From the NCBI GenBank assembly GCA_019614645.1, contig JABWDB010000001.1:23491501-23555500 (forward strand): a DNA stretch of 64,000 nt. Reading direction: 5' to 3'. The number at the start of each line of letters is the position of its first letter. The first letter of the stretch is position 1. Shown one piece after another: positions 26,114 to 37,901 of this stretch. Position numbers and translations under genes: made by a program. Source of the DNA: Stratiolaelaps scimitus. Lineage: Eukaryota; Arthropoda; Arachnida; Mesostigmata; Laelapidae. Under the pieces are notes generated by a model. That model searched no databases and was not told the DNA's origin. It was given only the letters and a program-made list of their open reading frames with translations.

Positions 26114-26587
26114 TTGTTGAGCCTCGATTTGTGCACGGTGCTTTATTTGAGATGTCATTTAACCGGATATGTACTTCTAATGTACAATAGTAATTATGCA
26201 AATAACTGTGTGCACCTTGCGTTGTTGTACACTGTGCCGAGTGAATTAGTGATACTAAGTGTAACCCAGGACGAGACGTCATGGTTTACTGAGACTTGCG
26301 CACGAATGCCATGTGAAGCACATCGTGAAATGGTTACAAGTGCGACGATTGTCGATAAACGAAATGCTTTCATTTACTTAATCGACGCATCCCTTAATCG
26401 ACAGGTTCTACCAGGTGATGACTTTGATACACGGCTCAGCCAACAAAGCAGGCCGGGGGAGCTACCTCTGCTTGAGACGGTTCATGACGTCGACGTAAAC
26501 GATTTCCGGTTTGTGACATTCGAAAATCACTCAGCCAAGCCAGTCATTTATATCTTTGCCAGCTATCTGCCTGCGAATCAAATATAA
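26114..26587 (+). pseudogene. Possible LTR-retrotransposon polyprotein fragment (weak)
   Basis: A 157-codon open frame whose middle reads VPSELVILSVTQDE, then SATIVDKRNAFIYLIDAS, LPGDDF and, near the end, VTFENHSAKPVI. This pattern of a beta-rich segment with 'valine-asparagine-x-serine'-type turns resembles the linker between protease and reverse transcriptase in Gypsy-type Pol proteins of arthropods. No aspartic-protease triad upstream and no reverse-transcriptase motif downstream is visible in this frame, and no LTRs were found. The start chosen is simply the first start codon of the open frame. It could equally be an unrelated chance or host reading frame. Confidence 0.25.
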
Positions 26588-26769
26588 TTACAAGGGTCGC
26601 AAAATCCGTTACAAGAAGGAGGTGAATTTAAGTGGCATAGGGTGTTGGCGCGTCCCGTTGGGGTGAAGCCCGAATTACTAATGATGCTCGTAGGTCTCAC
26701 CGACAGCCACTATCGAAACGTCTTAACGGCGCGCAACTTGTTGATCCCTTGAGGCGTCTAGTACCAATC

Positions 26770-26796
26770 CCTAACGATGTGTGTGTGTGTGTGTCT
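26770..26796. repeat. (GT)n microsatellite
   Basis: A short run of GT units between the possible Gypsy fragment and the LINE remnant. Confidence 0.8.
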
Positions 26797-27189
26797 GTGG
26801 AAGATTACTCGTCAGCTCTTAGGGAGACCTTAGCGGCACAACCCAAGCAATGGCTTCGTAGAGTGTAGTTTAATGTGCAAAATCGTTATACATGGATATC
26901 TGGCCGCAAACGCTTTGGCATCGTCCTGGCGTTCACTGCGTCCACTCCAGACGTTTTCGAAGAGTGCACTCCGGCGGACACCAACCCCGAAATCCAGTCG
27001 CCCCGGAATCCAGCGACTGCTGGAGGAGGCCATGGAGCACCAATACCGCTGGCTACAACGCGTCGTTGCAGAGACCTGGTCCGATCATTTCCTTCGACAT
27101 ATCTGAGGTATGCTGGCTCGCTGGTTGCGATACAATCCTCCTACGAGATCCATGCTATCTACAGCATGAATCGAGTTAGCCCTCTAGAC

Positions 27190-28000
27190 GCGTGATCGAC
27201 TCGGTGGCGACGTCGGGGTACATAAGGCGGTGGCCAGCACAGGAAAACTTTGCCGAAATAAACCTCCTTGCCGCGATTCGATGCCGAATGAATGCCTTGG
27301 ACAAGCTGTTTTCCTCGCTTTTTGCTGCGTGCCCTACTCAATGTTTGTCCGCCGAATGGTACCAGTGCAATGGCCCAAAGCTCTCTTGTGAGTGATACCC
27401 AAAAGCAAGGGAGTGTGATACCCCTCCATCTGTCGCGTCATAGCAAATAATACTTGCTGCAGAAAATATAAGCTTTTGTTTCAAGTTCTCGCAAACCGCC
27501 TGTTATAGTATCTGGATCTCTTCGGAAGTATTAGACAGCGGCGGTATGGCTTTCAGATGTACCGCACGAGACTCACCGTGCGTTTAAAGAAAATTTCCTC
27601 CTCTAAAAAAAAAAAAGGTGGACCGACCCTACTAAAGGACCTCCACCGCGTCCTTGCCGGACCAGAGCAGTATCCTTATCCACAATCTTCATCGACTTTC
27701 GCTTGTCATTTGACAAGTCTGTGGGAGATGTTGCTCTTCGGCGGGCGCTGGGACGTCTGCGTCATCAAACACCGGCAGTAAAATTCGGACCGGGGGGCCA
27801 CTCACTGCGTTAGGCTCACTACGACAAAGTAACAAGGAGATCAAATTATAAACCCCGTACACCTATCTGGGCATAACACAGACAAGCCAAAGGACGCAAA
27901 AACTACTGATTGCAGCGACAACGATTGAGAAGTCTACCAAACTTTCATTCAAAACAGTACTCGCGCTTCTTGATCTAACAAGCAGCTCCTTAATGGATCC
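27190..28000 (+). pseudogene. Non-LTR retrotransposon (LINE) reverse transcriptase remnant, plus strand
   Basis: Read across frame changes, several reverse-transcriptase blocks appear in the right order. ALL-VIPKSKG...YPSICRVI lies at about 27380-27450 (the finger region, typically IPK..d..syRPI). KYKLLFQVLANRLL-YLDLFG and RQRRYGF lie at about 27465-27550. IFIDFRLSFDKS at about 27685-27720 is motif A with its catalytic Asp. TPYTYLGI lies at about 27852-27876 (thumb-proximal YLGI block). Motif B and the catalytic YADD box are missing between motif A and YLGI, so the element is internally deleted as well as frameshifted. A feeder frame from 27192 (SLFAACPTQCLSAEWYQ) fits the segment just before the finger region. 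The start of the element is not determined. In life such proteins copy their own RNA into target DNA. Confidence 0.75.
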
Positions 28001-30992
28001 TCGTCTCATCTAAAAACAGACTGATCCATCTGCTCTGTGAGACGCCGCTATGCTTTGGGGAACTATGTAAAATAGCGATTCAGTTTGTCAGAGACGTCAG
28101 ACCGTCAGTTAATATATGAGTATAAGAAGAAAACATAGACCAGCCGTTCTCCCAAACGAATGCAATGAATATTGCTGTGTGGAAATAGAGCGACCGGGCC
28201 AACAAACCAAGTTATAGCTCGGCGCGTGTTCACGAGTTTCACCACTTCCGCTACAGATACCTGGCAACTATGAATCTGGACATGGATGCCGATGTACACA
28301 ATGGCAAGGCCCATGTAGAAGGTGATGCTGACCACTACTCATCAGTTTCTCAGTGACATAGCGCGGCCATAGAACCGCTTTTGTACTTGTTAACCTTTTA
28401 TTATCACGGTTTTTATATATTTGCGAGACCTACCCTTCTTAGCGTTAATAATGGTATATTAAATAATAAATACAAGAGTGCATTTTAATGTAGGAGTTAC
28501 GCTCGCACAAATCTTGACTAGAAGAAGGTGTGGTAACGACCCGTTATTGACGGACTGTGCCACTTAGTTCGCCGGTTAGTACACGAGTAATGCAATAGTC
28601 AAGCAACACTTATCTATGATATATTTCGTACCTTCATATTTACATACTTTAGGGTGAAGTTCCCATCAGAAGGCAGGATGAGCACCGTTATTGTTCCGCA
28701 AATGGTTGTCCCTCTACAATAGGAGAATCCCTCCCAAATGGGAACAACGGCCTGGCAAACTGACTTACCTACTGACATTACCTAACTGACTGAGACAAGT
28801 CGTTCGCCTTCCTCCAATGTATCAGTAGCTCGTCCTCCATAGAGCATTTGTTGTCGCTGAGCCCGCTAACAACGGCTAGCAAACGAAACGAATTGGCGAG
28901 GCTGATCTTTGACAAAGTGCGCAAACATATACGCGTGTAACTTGCTATAGAACAAGTGAAAATGGCCATTACTTATTGTTTTGCTACGTATTCGTCCTCG
29001 AAACTCATTCCCAATCTATTCGAGGGTCTCATGGCAGCTTAATGGTATAATATAATACCAACCAATATCCGAAAATAAATGTATTAGGCACCATCTAATG
29101 CTGTGAGTTCGGCAATCTCAAGGGGACACGTTGTGCTGCAACTCAAAATCTGTCCCCCCCCCTCGCGCTCAGCCGGTGTTCGATATCGGTCGACACTGGG
29201 TCATCGCTAGTCTGTCTTCCTTCTTTCGTTACTCGCTTGGCCTCTTGGTTCAGCTAAATGCGTCATTTCGCTCTTTGCCAAAGTGCCCTGTTTGCCCTCG
29301 CTTTGCTCCACCCACAGCGGGTTAGTCTATTGCCGCTCGCCTCCTCATGATGATGGTCGGTTCCCCCGCCTCCATTTCACCCTTGACGTTGTACTTCAAG
29401 TCCTCATCGATTGTCGTGACAGGCAGCCAGCCCATTGAACTGCCCTTTACGAAGCTTAAAACGAGATAGGACGAGTCACATTTACGTGGGACGAGGTGGA
29501 ATGAGATAAAGAAACCGTGGATGGATGCTGTAGTGGTGACCCTACCAACAAGGCTGTCTTTTGCTGATAATACGTTGATGTTACGCCTTTCACTTGATAC
29601 CGTCTGCATCTTCTACTCTCTCATATATATATATATATATACTTTATCGATTAGATAAATAAAGCTTAGTATATATCCAGTATTCGATCTGGCATGACAA
29701 TGGCACGACATGAAAATGTTTCATTTGTCCGATGATGGGACAGCGATAACGTAGCCGCCCGCGATCTCTGGCGTACCGAGCTCAAAATCGCTGAATGCTC
29801 AAAATGAAGAATTGTTGGGAACTGGCGAAAAATCTTCGCCGTCAAATGGCCATGTTTGAGACGATTTAAACTGTGTCCCCGTTTATTGCTACAATTGATC
29901 ACGTCCGTTTGACAGTGATTGAATCAATGACAACGTTAATTTGATAACACGGTAACCTTTAGTTATCACAAAGAGTTTTTTTTATAATGGAGATAGATTT
30001 AAGAATTTTTAGATAACGAGAAACCGTTTTTAGGATTACAAACACATCCGAGGCTTCTCGGTGGATTAAAATAAGTTACCGCTACTATAATAAGAAAATG
30101 ATGGAGTAAGCAGTGAGTCCTAAGTGTTTCGGGTGAGCTAACCATACATTGTATGTGGGTCTACAGATAAATTTTTTACCATGATAGTCAACGGTTGTAT
30201 ACAAATGGCTTGCTTATAGTTCAGGCAGGGATGTGTTTAGCCCTAAATAAGAAAAGAAAAGCATTGAGTTGTTCTTCTGGAATCACTAGGAGGTAAAACA
30301 GAAGATTCGTAGGCTCACAAACAGGCACGAGCAGAGTTATTAACAAGCTGAAGTATTCAATTCCTGATTTTTACAAGATCAAGTGCGAGACAAGATGCGA
30401 TAAGACTAGCATCCTTAAGTATTTGTCACTGAGTATTGCAACTTATATGTCAGGAACAGAGATATCTATATCGCAATATACTCAATCATTACAGACTGTT
30501 GGCAATGGTAATAACTGCACAATGTGTTTTCGTCTCGAATTTTGTCATACATATTTATATTTTGTCTATAATATTTATCTTATGCTTGTCCTCTTCTTTA
30601 AGGTTTGCTCTGCACGGAAGACCTATGTCTCATTATTCGGATTGCCATGTATTATAATAGGTAGACAGGATGAGACAAATACCACTGAGGAGTTCAGATC
30701 GTGCACCCAGTGCTCGCTTGAATATCACCTTGGGTCTCGACCGAGAGACGGACGCCAACGCTGAGGATCAGCCAGCCGCATCTGCAGCAGCAAAAGCGAC
30801 AGCCTCGGTCCGCATAGTACGGTGTATGATACAAATACGACTTTCATATAGTGATACCAAAAAGAGCTGGATTTGTGGTCTATCTTGAATGGCGACGACT
30901 AGCAGCGGCAGCGTGGACGGCACGAATGGGCCTCGTATGCCTATCCGTACATACCATATGCTAGTATACATATATATATATATACACACACA
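28001..30992. other. AT-rich gene-poor interval
   Basis: Short unrelated open frames only. A minus-strand frame at 29322-29609 (95 codons) reads smoothly but has no motif I recognise. A (TA)n tract lies at 29623-29641. Confidence 0.4.
29623..29641. repeat. (TA)n microsatellite
   Basis: A short pure TA run. Confidence 0.9.
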
Positions 30993-31068
30993 CGAATGTG
31001 TGCCCATGTAAATAGTATATATATATACATATATATATATACGTACTACTTACATGGGCACACATTCG
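30993..31068. repeat. 76-nt near-perfect palindrome with TA core
   Basis: The outer 19 bases of each side (30993-31011 and 31050-31068) are exact reverse complements, beginning CGAATGTGTGCCCATGTAA. Inside, ATAGTA faces TACTAC with one mismatch, and the centre is a (TA)n run that can also pair. As RNA or single-stranded DNA this would form a stem of more than 30 bp. Confidence 0.92.
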
Positions 31069-32245
31069 AGCCTATGACGGAAGCGCTGTTAGGAGAAACC
31101 TGCCTCCATCTTCTCTTTCCATACCTCCCCGAGTGCCCCCCCCCCACCTCGGGCGGTGGCGTACCGACTTGCCCATGGCCATGGTCTTTGGTCGGCCACC
31201 ACGTTGTCCGGAAAAGACGACAGGCGCCAAGACGTAGGCGGCGCTGCAACACGCGTTGCTAAGCGACCGCCAAGATAACGTGCTTCTCTTACCAGCTGGG
31301 GCGTACTCGCGACGGTTGGCCGAACGAGCCTGCTTGCCTCCCTATGCCAGAGGTATGAAGGTGGGGAAGAAGGACTTCCTGAGGAAGTCTATTGTGCTGT
31401 CCAGCACCGGCAGTGGCGGCCGCGCCGGCTGGCGTCAGAGACTACGGGAGAAGGCCAGGGAGAACGGGAGAGACCGCGAGAGAGATCGGATGGAGGAACT
31501 ATAAGCTCAAACCACCGTCCACGACCGACCGACCGGCCGACCGACAGAGCGAGCGAACGGTTGGCTTCTCATCGCTTGCTGCAATGCGCTTCTCGCATCG
31601 TCTCGCCAGGTGCGTCCCGCCGGTTCAGCTGTGGGTAACAAGCAGCCAGTAAGTGAGCCGAGAAGAGCGGCTCAGCGGGCGCCATGAACATAGACATATA
31701 GACACCCATAAGCACACGCACGTCACACACAGCGCTGGGGGTCTCGGTCGGCGGTCTCGTATTCCCGACTTCCTTCCATAGCCCATACACATATAGGGTA
31801 CGTATAGAAGGGACAGCCTGCCTGTCTGCCTGCTACTGCTCCGGCCACTGCTGATCCGTATCGTGGAGGTCTTTCGATGTATCGTATCAAGTGGACGTAC
31901 GTGTAGGCGAAACCGTTGCATCAAGTCAAAGTAGAATGAAACCATGCTGTCCTTCCATAGTAATCATTCAGAGGATAGAAACATGATTCTCAGAGGGCGC
32001 GGCGCCAGCCAGATATACATAGGCTATATTTATCTTTCTATCATAACATACACACGAGTACATCTTATGCAAAAAACACCCGAGCATAGGCTCGTTTGAC
32101 TGCACGCGGTGTTTGTCCTTGATACAGTTATCACATTTCGCGCGTGTACCTTTTACTGACCATTCATATCTTTAGCTAACTTACTGACTTAGTACTATTA
32201 AGTGCAATTATACATATATTTTATATCACATCCAAGTGTAATAAT
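31069..32245. other. CpG-rich island 31080-31950, then AT-rich flank
   Basis: The first 900 bp are GC-rich with C-runs (about 31138), a GACC/CGAG-type tandem tract at about 31522-31560, GA-rich purine stretches and several overlapping open frames in conflict with each other. It looks like promoter or leader DNA. No protein family can be named. From about 31960 to 32245 the sequence is AT-rich without recognisable content. Confidence 0.4.
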
Positions 32246-33400
32246 GTTTTTTTTTGTACCACCGCGATTTTTCCTGTGCCACCGGGACGAGCTCTTCCAC
32301 TCCCTAGCCTTTCTCCACTCGTTCTAGACCTGCTATTCTGATTGACTTTGTGATAATGCTGTGTAGTCCCCACTGTATTTTGTCAACGGTATCTTATTAT
32401 ACAATGATATTTTCGCTTGAGGATCTGCAGACGACTATTCCACGGCCCTTTCTTCTTTCTTTGTTTTAGCATACAGAATACTCGCTGCTACATTGCTCGC
32501 TGATATATTTCCTCTCTTAATAATTGTCTCAATCCAGCCTCATAGGACGTCCTCGCTTGACCCGCTCTCGATCAAAAACTGACGACGCCAAACTCTACCT
32601 TTATAAATGATTATATATGGGACATGTGTCATGAAATGACATTGGATAGGGTGTCAAACAACTGAACATTTGCCGTTTTTTACTGTTTGGTACAAATCAA
32701 CTTTTCCTTAGTAACCTATTATCGTTGCTACAAATCGACTGCAGGACTACCGATCCACATGCTGTACCACCTGCTGGCCTCTCTCCTAAAGAAAGACGTC
32801 TCTTTCCTAAAGAAGTCGACGTATATTTACCCTTCTTTGTATTTTCTCGTCTCACTTAAGTCTTCTTAAGTATTGGCTCTTGGCTTCTTCTTCTGACTCG
32901 TGTCTATTCATTAAATTCCTATCCGACTTCACTTGCGACCCCTTCACATATATCAAGCATCTGTTGTACGACTATTGTATCCTTTGTCATTACGAGCATA
33001 TTGTCTGTATATAACAACAAGCATGGCCTTATTTCAGTTTCTTCCTCATTATCGCTAATTACCAGACGGCAGCCCAGGTAAGTCTCGTTCTGTTATAGCA
33101 ACTTGTTCTGTCATAGCTATGACTTCCACATATATTAGGAGCAATGTCACCGAGCATGGACATCCCTGTCGTAATCCTCTCCTTAAGCTAAACTTTTCCC
33201 CAATCCAGCGGAAATAAAACGATGGTCATACAGGTCTTTCGAAAATTCCAACTTAGCCTCGCCCATTCATTCCCAGCGCGACTGTCTGGCCCAATTTGTA
33301 TTTTCAAGAGCGTTATCGGTATTGCATTTTTCCCACACGTACTTTCGTACGTTCTATGACTCGCTTTTATTATTCCGAACATATGTTGCCCTAGAGATTT
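32246..33400 (-). pseudogene. Non-LTR retrotransposon (LINE) reverse transcriptase remnant, minus strand
   Basis: On the minus strand, GEKFSLRRGLRQGCPCSVTL at about 33210-33145 is reverse-transcriptase motif B (usually GvrQGcplSp.LF). About 40 residues on, LLLYTDNMLVMTKDTIVVQQ at about 33025-32960 holds motif C, where the catalytic YADD box reads YTDN, followed by QQMLDICEG. The preceding frame at 33382-33188 (AGNEWARLSWNFRKTC...) fits the segment before motif B after one frame change. The element seems to end at 32246-32255 in nine Ts, which read as an oligo-A tail on its own strand. Several stops and the changed catalytic box make it inactive. Upstream parts beyond about 33400 are not recognisable. 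Confidence 0.75.
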
Positions 33401-34151
33401 CCTCTTACGTTGTCTTAATTCGACGGCAACTTCAAATATTATTCCTTATACTATGTTGATCTCGTCATCACTACAGTTCCTTTCTTCTGCTCTTTCTTTT
33501 CCCGCAGTCGGTAATTGGTAGTCGGACGATACGACCTCAGATGAAATTGCTGCACCAAACAATCCCATTGGAGCCTTGTAATAGTTTCCCAGGTCATCCA
33601 GGGATGAGCGTAGGTCTGCTGAAGGATAACATATCCCTTTGTGGGGAGACAGCAGTTGCTTTTCGCGAACGTTTACTTCTTTCCATTCCTGCCGAGTTCA
33701 GTTGTACCGTGATAACTTCGGCAGGTTTCGGAAACTTAGAGTAGCCGATTCCTTGCAGGTTCACCAAACACATAATAGAATCAGTTTTTTGTTGTTTTTT
33801 TCCTTTGGATGCTATGGAGCCTCGTCTCATTGTCGTATTGCACCCACTTATCGTAAAATGTAACATCCCGATCCTTAAAAATATGACACAAGAACTGCCC
33901 TGTACCAGTGAGAAGTACCGACAATGCACACAGATTTTACGCCCAGATCAACGCATGAGAAATCCAACTTTAACTTTGCAGACTACTCTACGGTGGAATC
34001 TGATGCACCCAACCTTCGAGCCAGTGTGATACTGTTAAGCGAAGGTTTTTCTTCACTAGTCATACATCAAGAACAAGTAAAATGCAACACACAATTGTAA
34101 AGCCGTCTTTGTGTAAAAACAAACGCACATTGGTAATAGAGAATCTTCCTC
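33401..34151. other. Interval without recognised genes
   Basis: This may include decayed upstream parts of the minus-strand LINE. The opposing frames at 33541-33744 (plus) and 33594-33929 (minus) show no motif. Confidence 0.35.
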
Positions 34152-34290
34152 AGCGCGGTGGCCTGGACGGCTAAGTCTCGGCTGTTAGAAAGCCGGATGC
34201 CGCAGGTTCGAGTCCCGCGGCCTGGTGACATACATCATTTTTAAACTGCTTGAAAATTGCGGTTCGTGTAATAAACCAATAAAAACTTAG
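34152..34290 (+). repeat. tRNA-derived SINE, family A, copy 3 (best preserved)
   Basis: The tRNA-like module is clear. T at 34159 plus GGCCTGGACGGCTAAGTC forms the D-arm region. CGGCT (34179-34183) pairs perfectly with AGCCG (34191-34195) around the seven-base loop GTTAGAA, which puts TAG in the anticodon position, as in a leucine tRNA. The T arm contains GGTTCGAGTCC, an exact B box, with four of five stem pairs. The acceptor stem does not pair, so this is a tRNA-Leu-like SINE head and not a tRNA gene. A tail with TGACATACAT, TTCGTGTAATAAA and an A-rich AATAAAAA end follows. The tail is shared in part with the copy at 403. Confidence 0.75.
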
Positions 34291-37200
34291 CCTTTACCTT
34301 ACTTTCAGAGGTGGTGCACTTCTCTCGAGGAAGAGAGTGCGGTTCTCTCGAGCCCTAGAGAGCCAGCAGCGGGAAAACGACAGTCGTGCGACTAGTTTGA
34401 TTAACGCGTATGCGACAACAACATCTGGCACATTCGTCTGCATTCAGTTGATTACGTGCCCAATTATCTACCAACTCAGTTTTTCGGAATGATGAAAAAT
34501 CTTGTGTTTATTTTTGTCGTTTTCTCAGTATACTCCACTGGTGACAATAAACTAAGGAACCTATCTATCTATATCCTGATCGTATTTGATTCCGACTTCG
34601 ACCCAAAAAGCCAAGTGATCATGAAACCCCATCAGCGATATCATCAAGTTATTTTTTTTGAATGAGAAACGCTCGCCCTTTAGCCAGTTGAATTATGTCA
34701 CTCGCCGTCGGAGTCTACCTCTCTCCTCGTCACCTGCCGCTCATGGTTATTACGCTAGCCATCATTGCCGGGCACAGAAGTACGTGATGACATGCCAATA
34801 CTAAATAAACGGATAAATGAATCATCAGTATGGGTGTGTATGTATTTGTCTACCTGCATCTCATATTCACTCATATACGAGGCGGCTCTCTACCACACAC
34901 GAGGGACAGGGCGCCGAAGGCCCGACCACTGCGAGACGGGGCCACGCCCGAGAGACAGTGCGATGCCGGTCGGTCTGTTTGTCGCCAAGGGATAGAGGAA
35001 GAGTGAAGAGGTGTCAATTAGTTGAATGAAGTATGCATTTGTCACTAATGCTAGCGTGAGAGAGCGTCAAGTGAAGAATGTCCATTATTCGCAATTGTGG
35101 CCACACGAAGATGATTAGGTATACGGCGGCACGGAACAGAACAGACCCGAAAAAGGGGGGGAGGGGGGGCGAACGAGAGCGGGCGCCACCGTTCACTGTT
35201 GACGACAGCCACAACCACAACTGCAGCCGCGGCCCGGAGGAGAGTACTCGCGTTAGCCAGGTAAACGCTACGCCCGCTAGGAACACAAGCAGGCCAACAC
35301 GACAGAGCAACATTGAACATGAGCTCTGGTGTTACTCACGGCGGGGAGGGCGAACGGGCCAGGCCCTTCTCGTTGTAGCTCTCATATTCTTTCTGCTGTT
35401 GGTACTGCATAATGTACATCGGGGTATACGACCCAGCCGTGTGCGCCCTTCATCGCTTTGCCGCTCTGTCCACCATCAGGTACCGACACTAGGACAGCAG
35501 ATGCAGACGACCCAGCAACGGCCACCACCGCCGCCGCGGCGTCAGGTATCATCCACGGACATACATACATATATGCACGCATATAACGTTACCAATGATC
35601 AGAACAGCACGGACCTTTCCAGCAGCTTTACTCTATGCCTCTCTCTCCCTCTCACACACTTTTTCATTCTCACTCTTATGTTCTATGTGTCTATTCCTCC
35701 ATGTGGACTACGGTTATATGGACCAAAGGGGAAGGACCCTTGCGGCCTCGCTCTGCTGAGCTGCTGCCGCCGCCTACACTGGCTGCGCATTAGCGTACGA
35801 CGCGTAACAGTTGTTCCATGCAAACATACACACAAACGCTGCGTATTCGCTGCCCGTTAGTGCGAGCACATATCCCACAGTCCGACTGACCTAACCCGAC
35901 CGTACATTCGTCAACATTAGATCGTCGTGAGAGCGTCGGCCACCGAATACATAGCACACCTCTCCCCGAGGACGACAGCACTCGGCCTGCAAACGGGCCA
36001 GCAGCTGTGGGCGCTGGCAGCCGGTTCGTCGGTGGCCTATGATAACGTAACAAGAGAACAAGTTCCCTGCCGTAGTTGCAATAGCCGCAGTACGAGCGGC
36101 GACAATGGCACACGTGTAAACGACTCTCAGACATCTATCTACGTACACAGACCTACAGACAGACAAACAGATATATATGGGCACAGAGAAACTCACATCC
36201 GCGCGCTCCACACTGTGAGGTGCAGTGGCAATAGCAGCCCACAAACTGGAGAAGGAAGGAACGAGAGAGAGAGAGCGAGACAGAGATAGGACTCAGACAT
36301 ATACGAGATATACGACATACATCCAAACAAACACACAGAGACACATAACAGATAGCCGGTTCGGACGGACGAACAGCCACACGGACAGACATGCTGACAC
36401 ACGAAACTTACTTGTAGGTACTTGTAAGAGGCTGTTTCGCCTCTTCATACATGTGTGGTGGTATAGCAATAGTAGTAGTAGTAGTGGTAGTAGCGGTGCT
36501 TGCACATTTATCTCTAGCTGTTTCTCTGTTCGGTGCTGATTCTTCATTGCGGTGCAGTAGATGTGGTGGTGGTGGTGGTTATGGCGGCCTTCTTCTGAGC
36601 CTTTCTTACTGGCCGCAGATAGCCACAGCCGGCAGGCAGGGCGACTGTTGGCCTTGCTTGCTGCAGCAGAGGCGCCACAAACGTCCCACCTGTGCGAGTT
36701 ACCGTTACTCCGCCGTCGCCGTCATCGTCACCAGCAAACAGCACCCCAACCTCCGCCACCATCACCGCCACCACCAGCAGCGGCAGTAGCTCTACCGCAT
36801 CTCTAACAGCGGAGAGAACCGGTGCCGTGGGAAGCGCGGACCTCCAGGGGAGTGTGGGCAAAGGGCGCAGTCGGGACGGCTCTATGGGCAGGGAGGTGCA
36901 GGATTGTGGATAGTCACCCATTCACTACCCAGACATTCGTCGACAACCAACAGCCAGCTAACAATCCGTTGGCTGGCCTCAGGGAGGATCTTATGGTAGG
37001 CAATGCTTAGCCAATGTAGTAGTTGTAGTTGTAGGGGGACGAGATAGCTGGAGAGCAGCCTGTTCTCGGAGAGGTAGTTCTCGTCGAGTTGGCGTTCGTT
37101 GTTGTAGCGAACAGGTGCCAGCACAACTGTCGCTGTCGCGCCACTCGAAGGGTCTAAGGAGCAGGCGGCTAACTTGGGTTGATTTCAGCGGGGCCAGCCA

Positions 37201-37884
37201 GGGTGGTTTGGGGGATTGAACGACCTGCTACCTTCGGTACCTGTTACCTGTATGCGTCCAAGCCATTCCTGTGAGGGTTAGTGGCGACGATGGCAGTCGT
37301 TGTGGTGGTCATGAGAGCGGTGATGCTTCCTCCACCGCATGTTGACGTACTGAAGAACGAAGAAGAAACTAGAGCGGGGATGACGCTGGGTAATACAGCG
37401 CCATGATAATGTTCCTCATTAGTCCGATGGTCCGCTTGCCTGGTCCAGAGTGCTCTTCGTGTTATTACTGTGCTGCAATTTGATTAGGTCTTCTAGGCTT
37501 GATCTTCTGGGTTGGCGCTATTCTTCGTTTGTCGTCGTCATCGTCGGATAGCAGAAACCGAAGTAGTTGTCGTAATGTAGATAACTAAGGTTGCCGCTGC
37601 TTGGGCAGTTCTCTTCCAACTTGCGCTGGCATCCATTGAGTATAGTTAGGTGTATGTCTTTCACTCTTTTCTAATGTCATCCTACCTCATATTGCTATCT
37701 AGGGAAGTTATCACCATTCGGGGATCACGTGTGTTGTATCATAGAGAAGATTGCTCAGTAAGTCTTCCTCGTAATATATTAACCAATATGAGGTTCTAGA
37801 CAACGAATCCAGGCAGTGATCAAAACAAAAAACATTTTTCGAACAGTGAGCAAGCGTATAATAAAATATGCGTATAATAAAAGC
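34291..37884. other. GC-rich island 34900-37300 with many simple repeats
   Basis: The island has G-runs (35152-35168), GA tracts (36255-36290), an AGT/GTG-rich stretch (36470-36497), GTG repeats (about 36558-36580) and a CCACC-rich stretch near 36750. A 260-codon plus-strand frame (35078-35860) is open across it. It has one hydrophobic stretch (LLVVALIFFLLLVLHN) but otherwise reads as low-complexity leader sequence, and opposite-strand frames are open over the same bases. I therefore do not call a gene. Candidate interpretations are a long 5' leader, promoter or enhancer. Confidence 0.4.
36470..36497. repeat. (AGT)n/(GTG) trinucleotide repeat
   Basis: AGT units passing into GTGGTAGTAGCGGTG. 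It reads as poly-Val or poly-Ser in different frames. Confidence 0.85.
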
Positions 37885-37901
37885 TACTGTTCGTAGAAAC
37901 T
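37885..37901 (+). repeat. Left direct repeat (possible target-site duplication)
   Basis: ACTGTTCGTAGAAACTA. It matches 38034-38050 at 16 of 17 positions and borders the family B SINE copy. Confidence 0.6.

Noticed and set aside
35078..35860. 260-codon frame as a membrane protein gene
   Set aside because: One hydrophobic stretch only, low-complexity surroundings and open frames on the other strand. It is treated as compositional.
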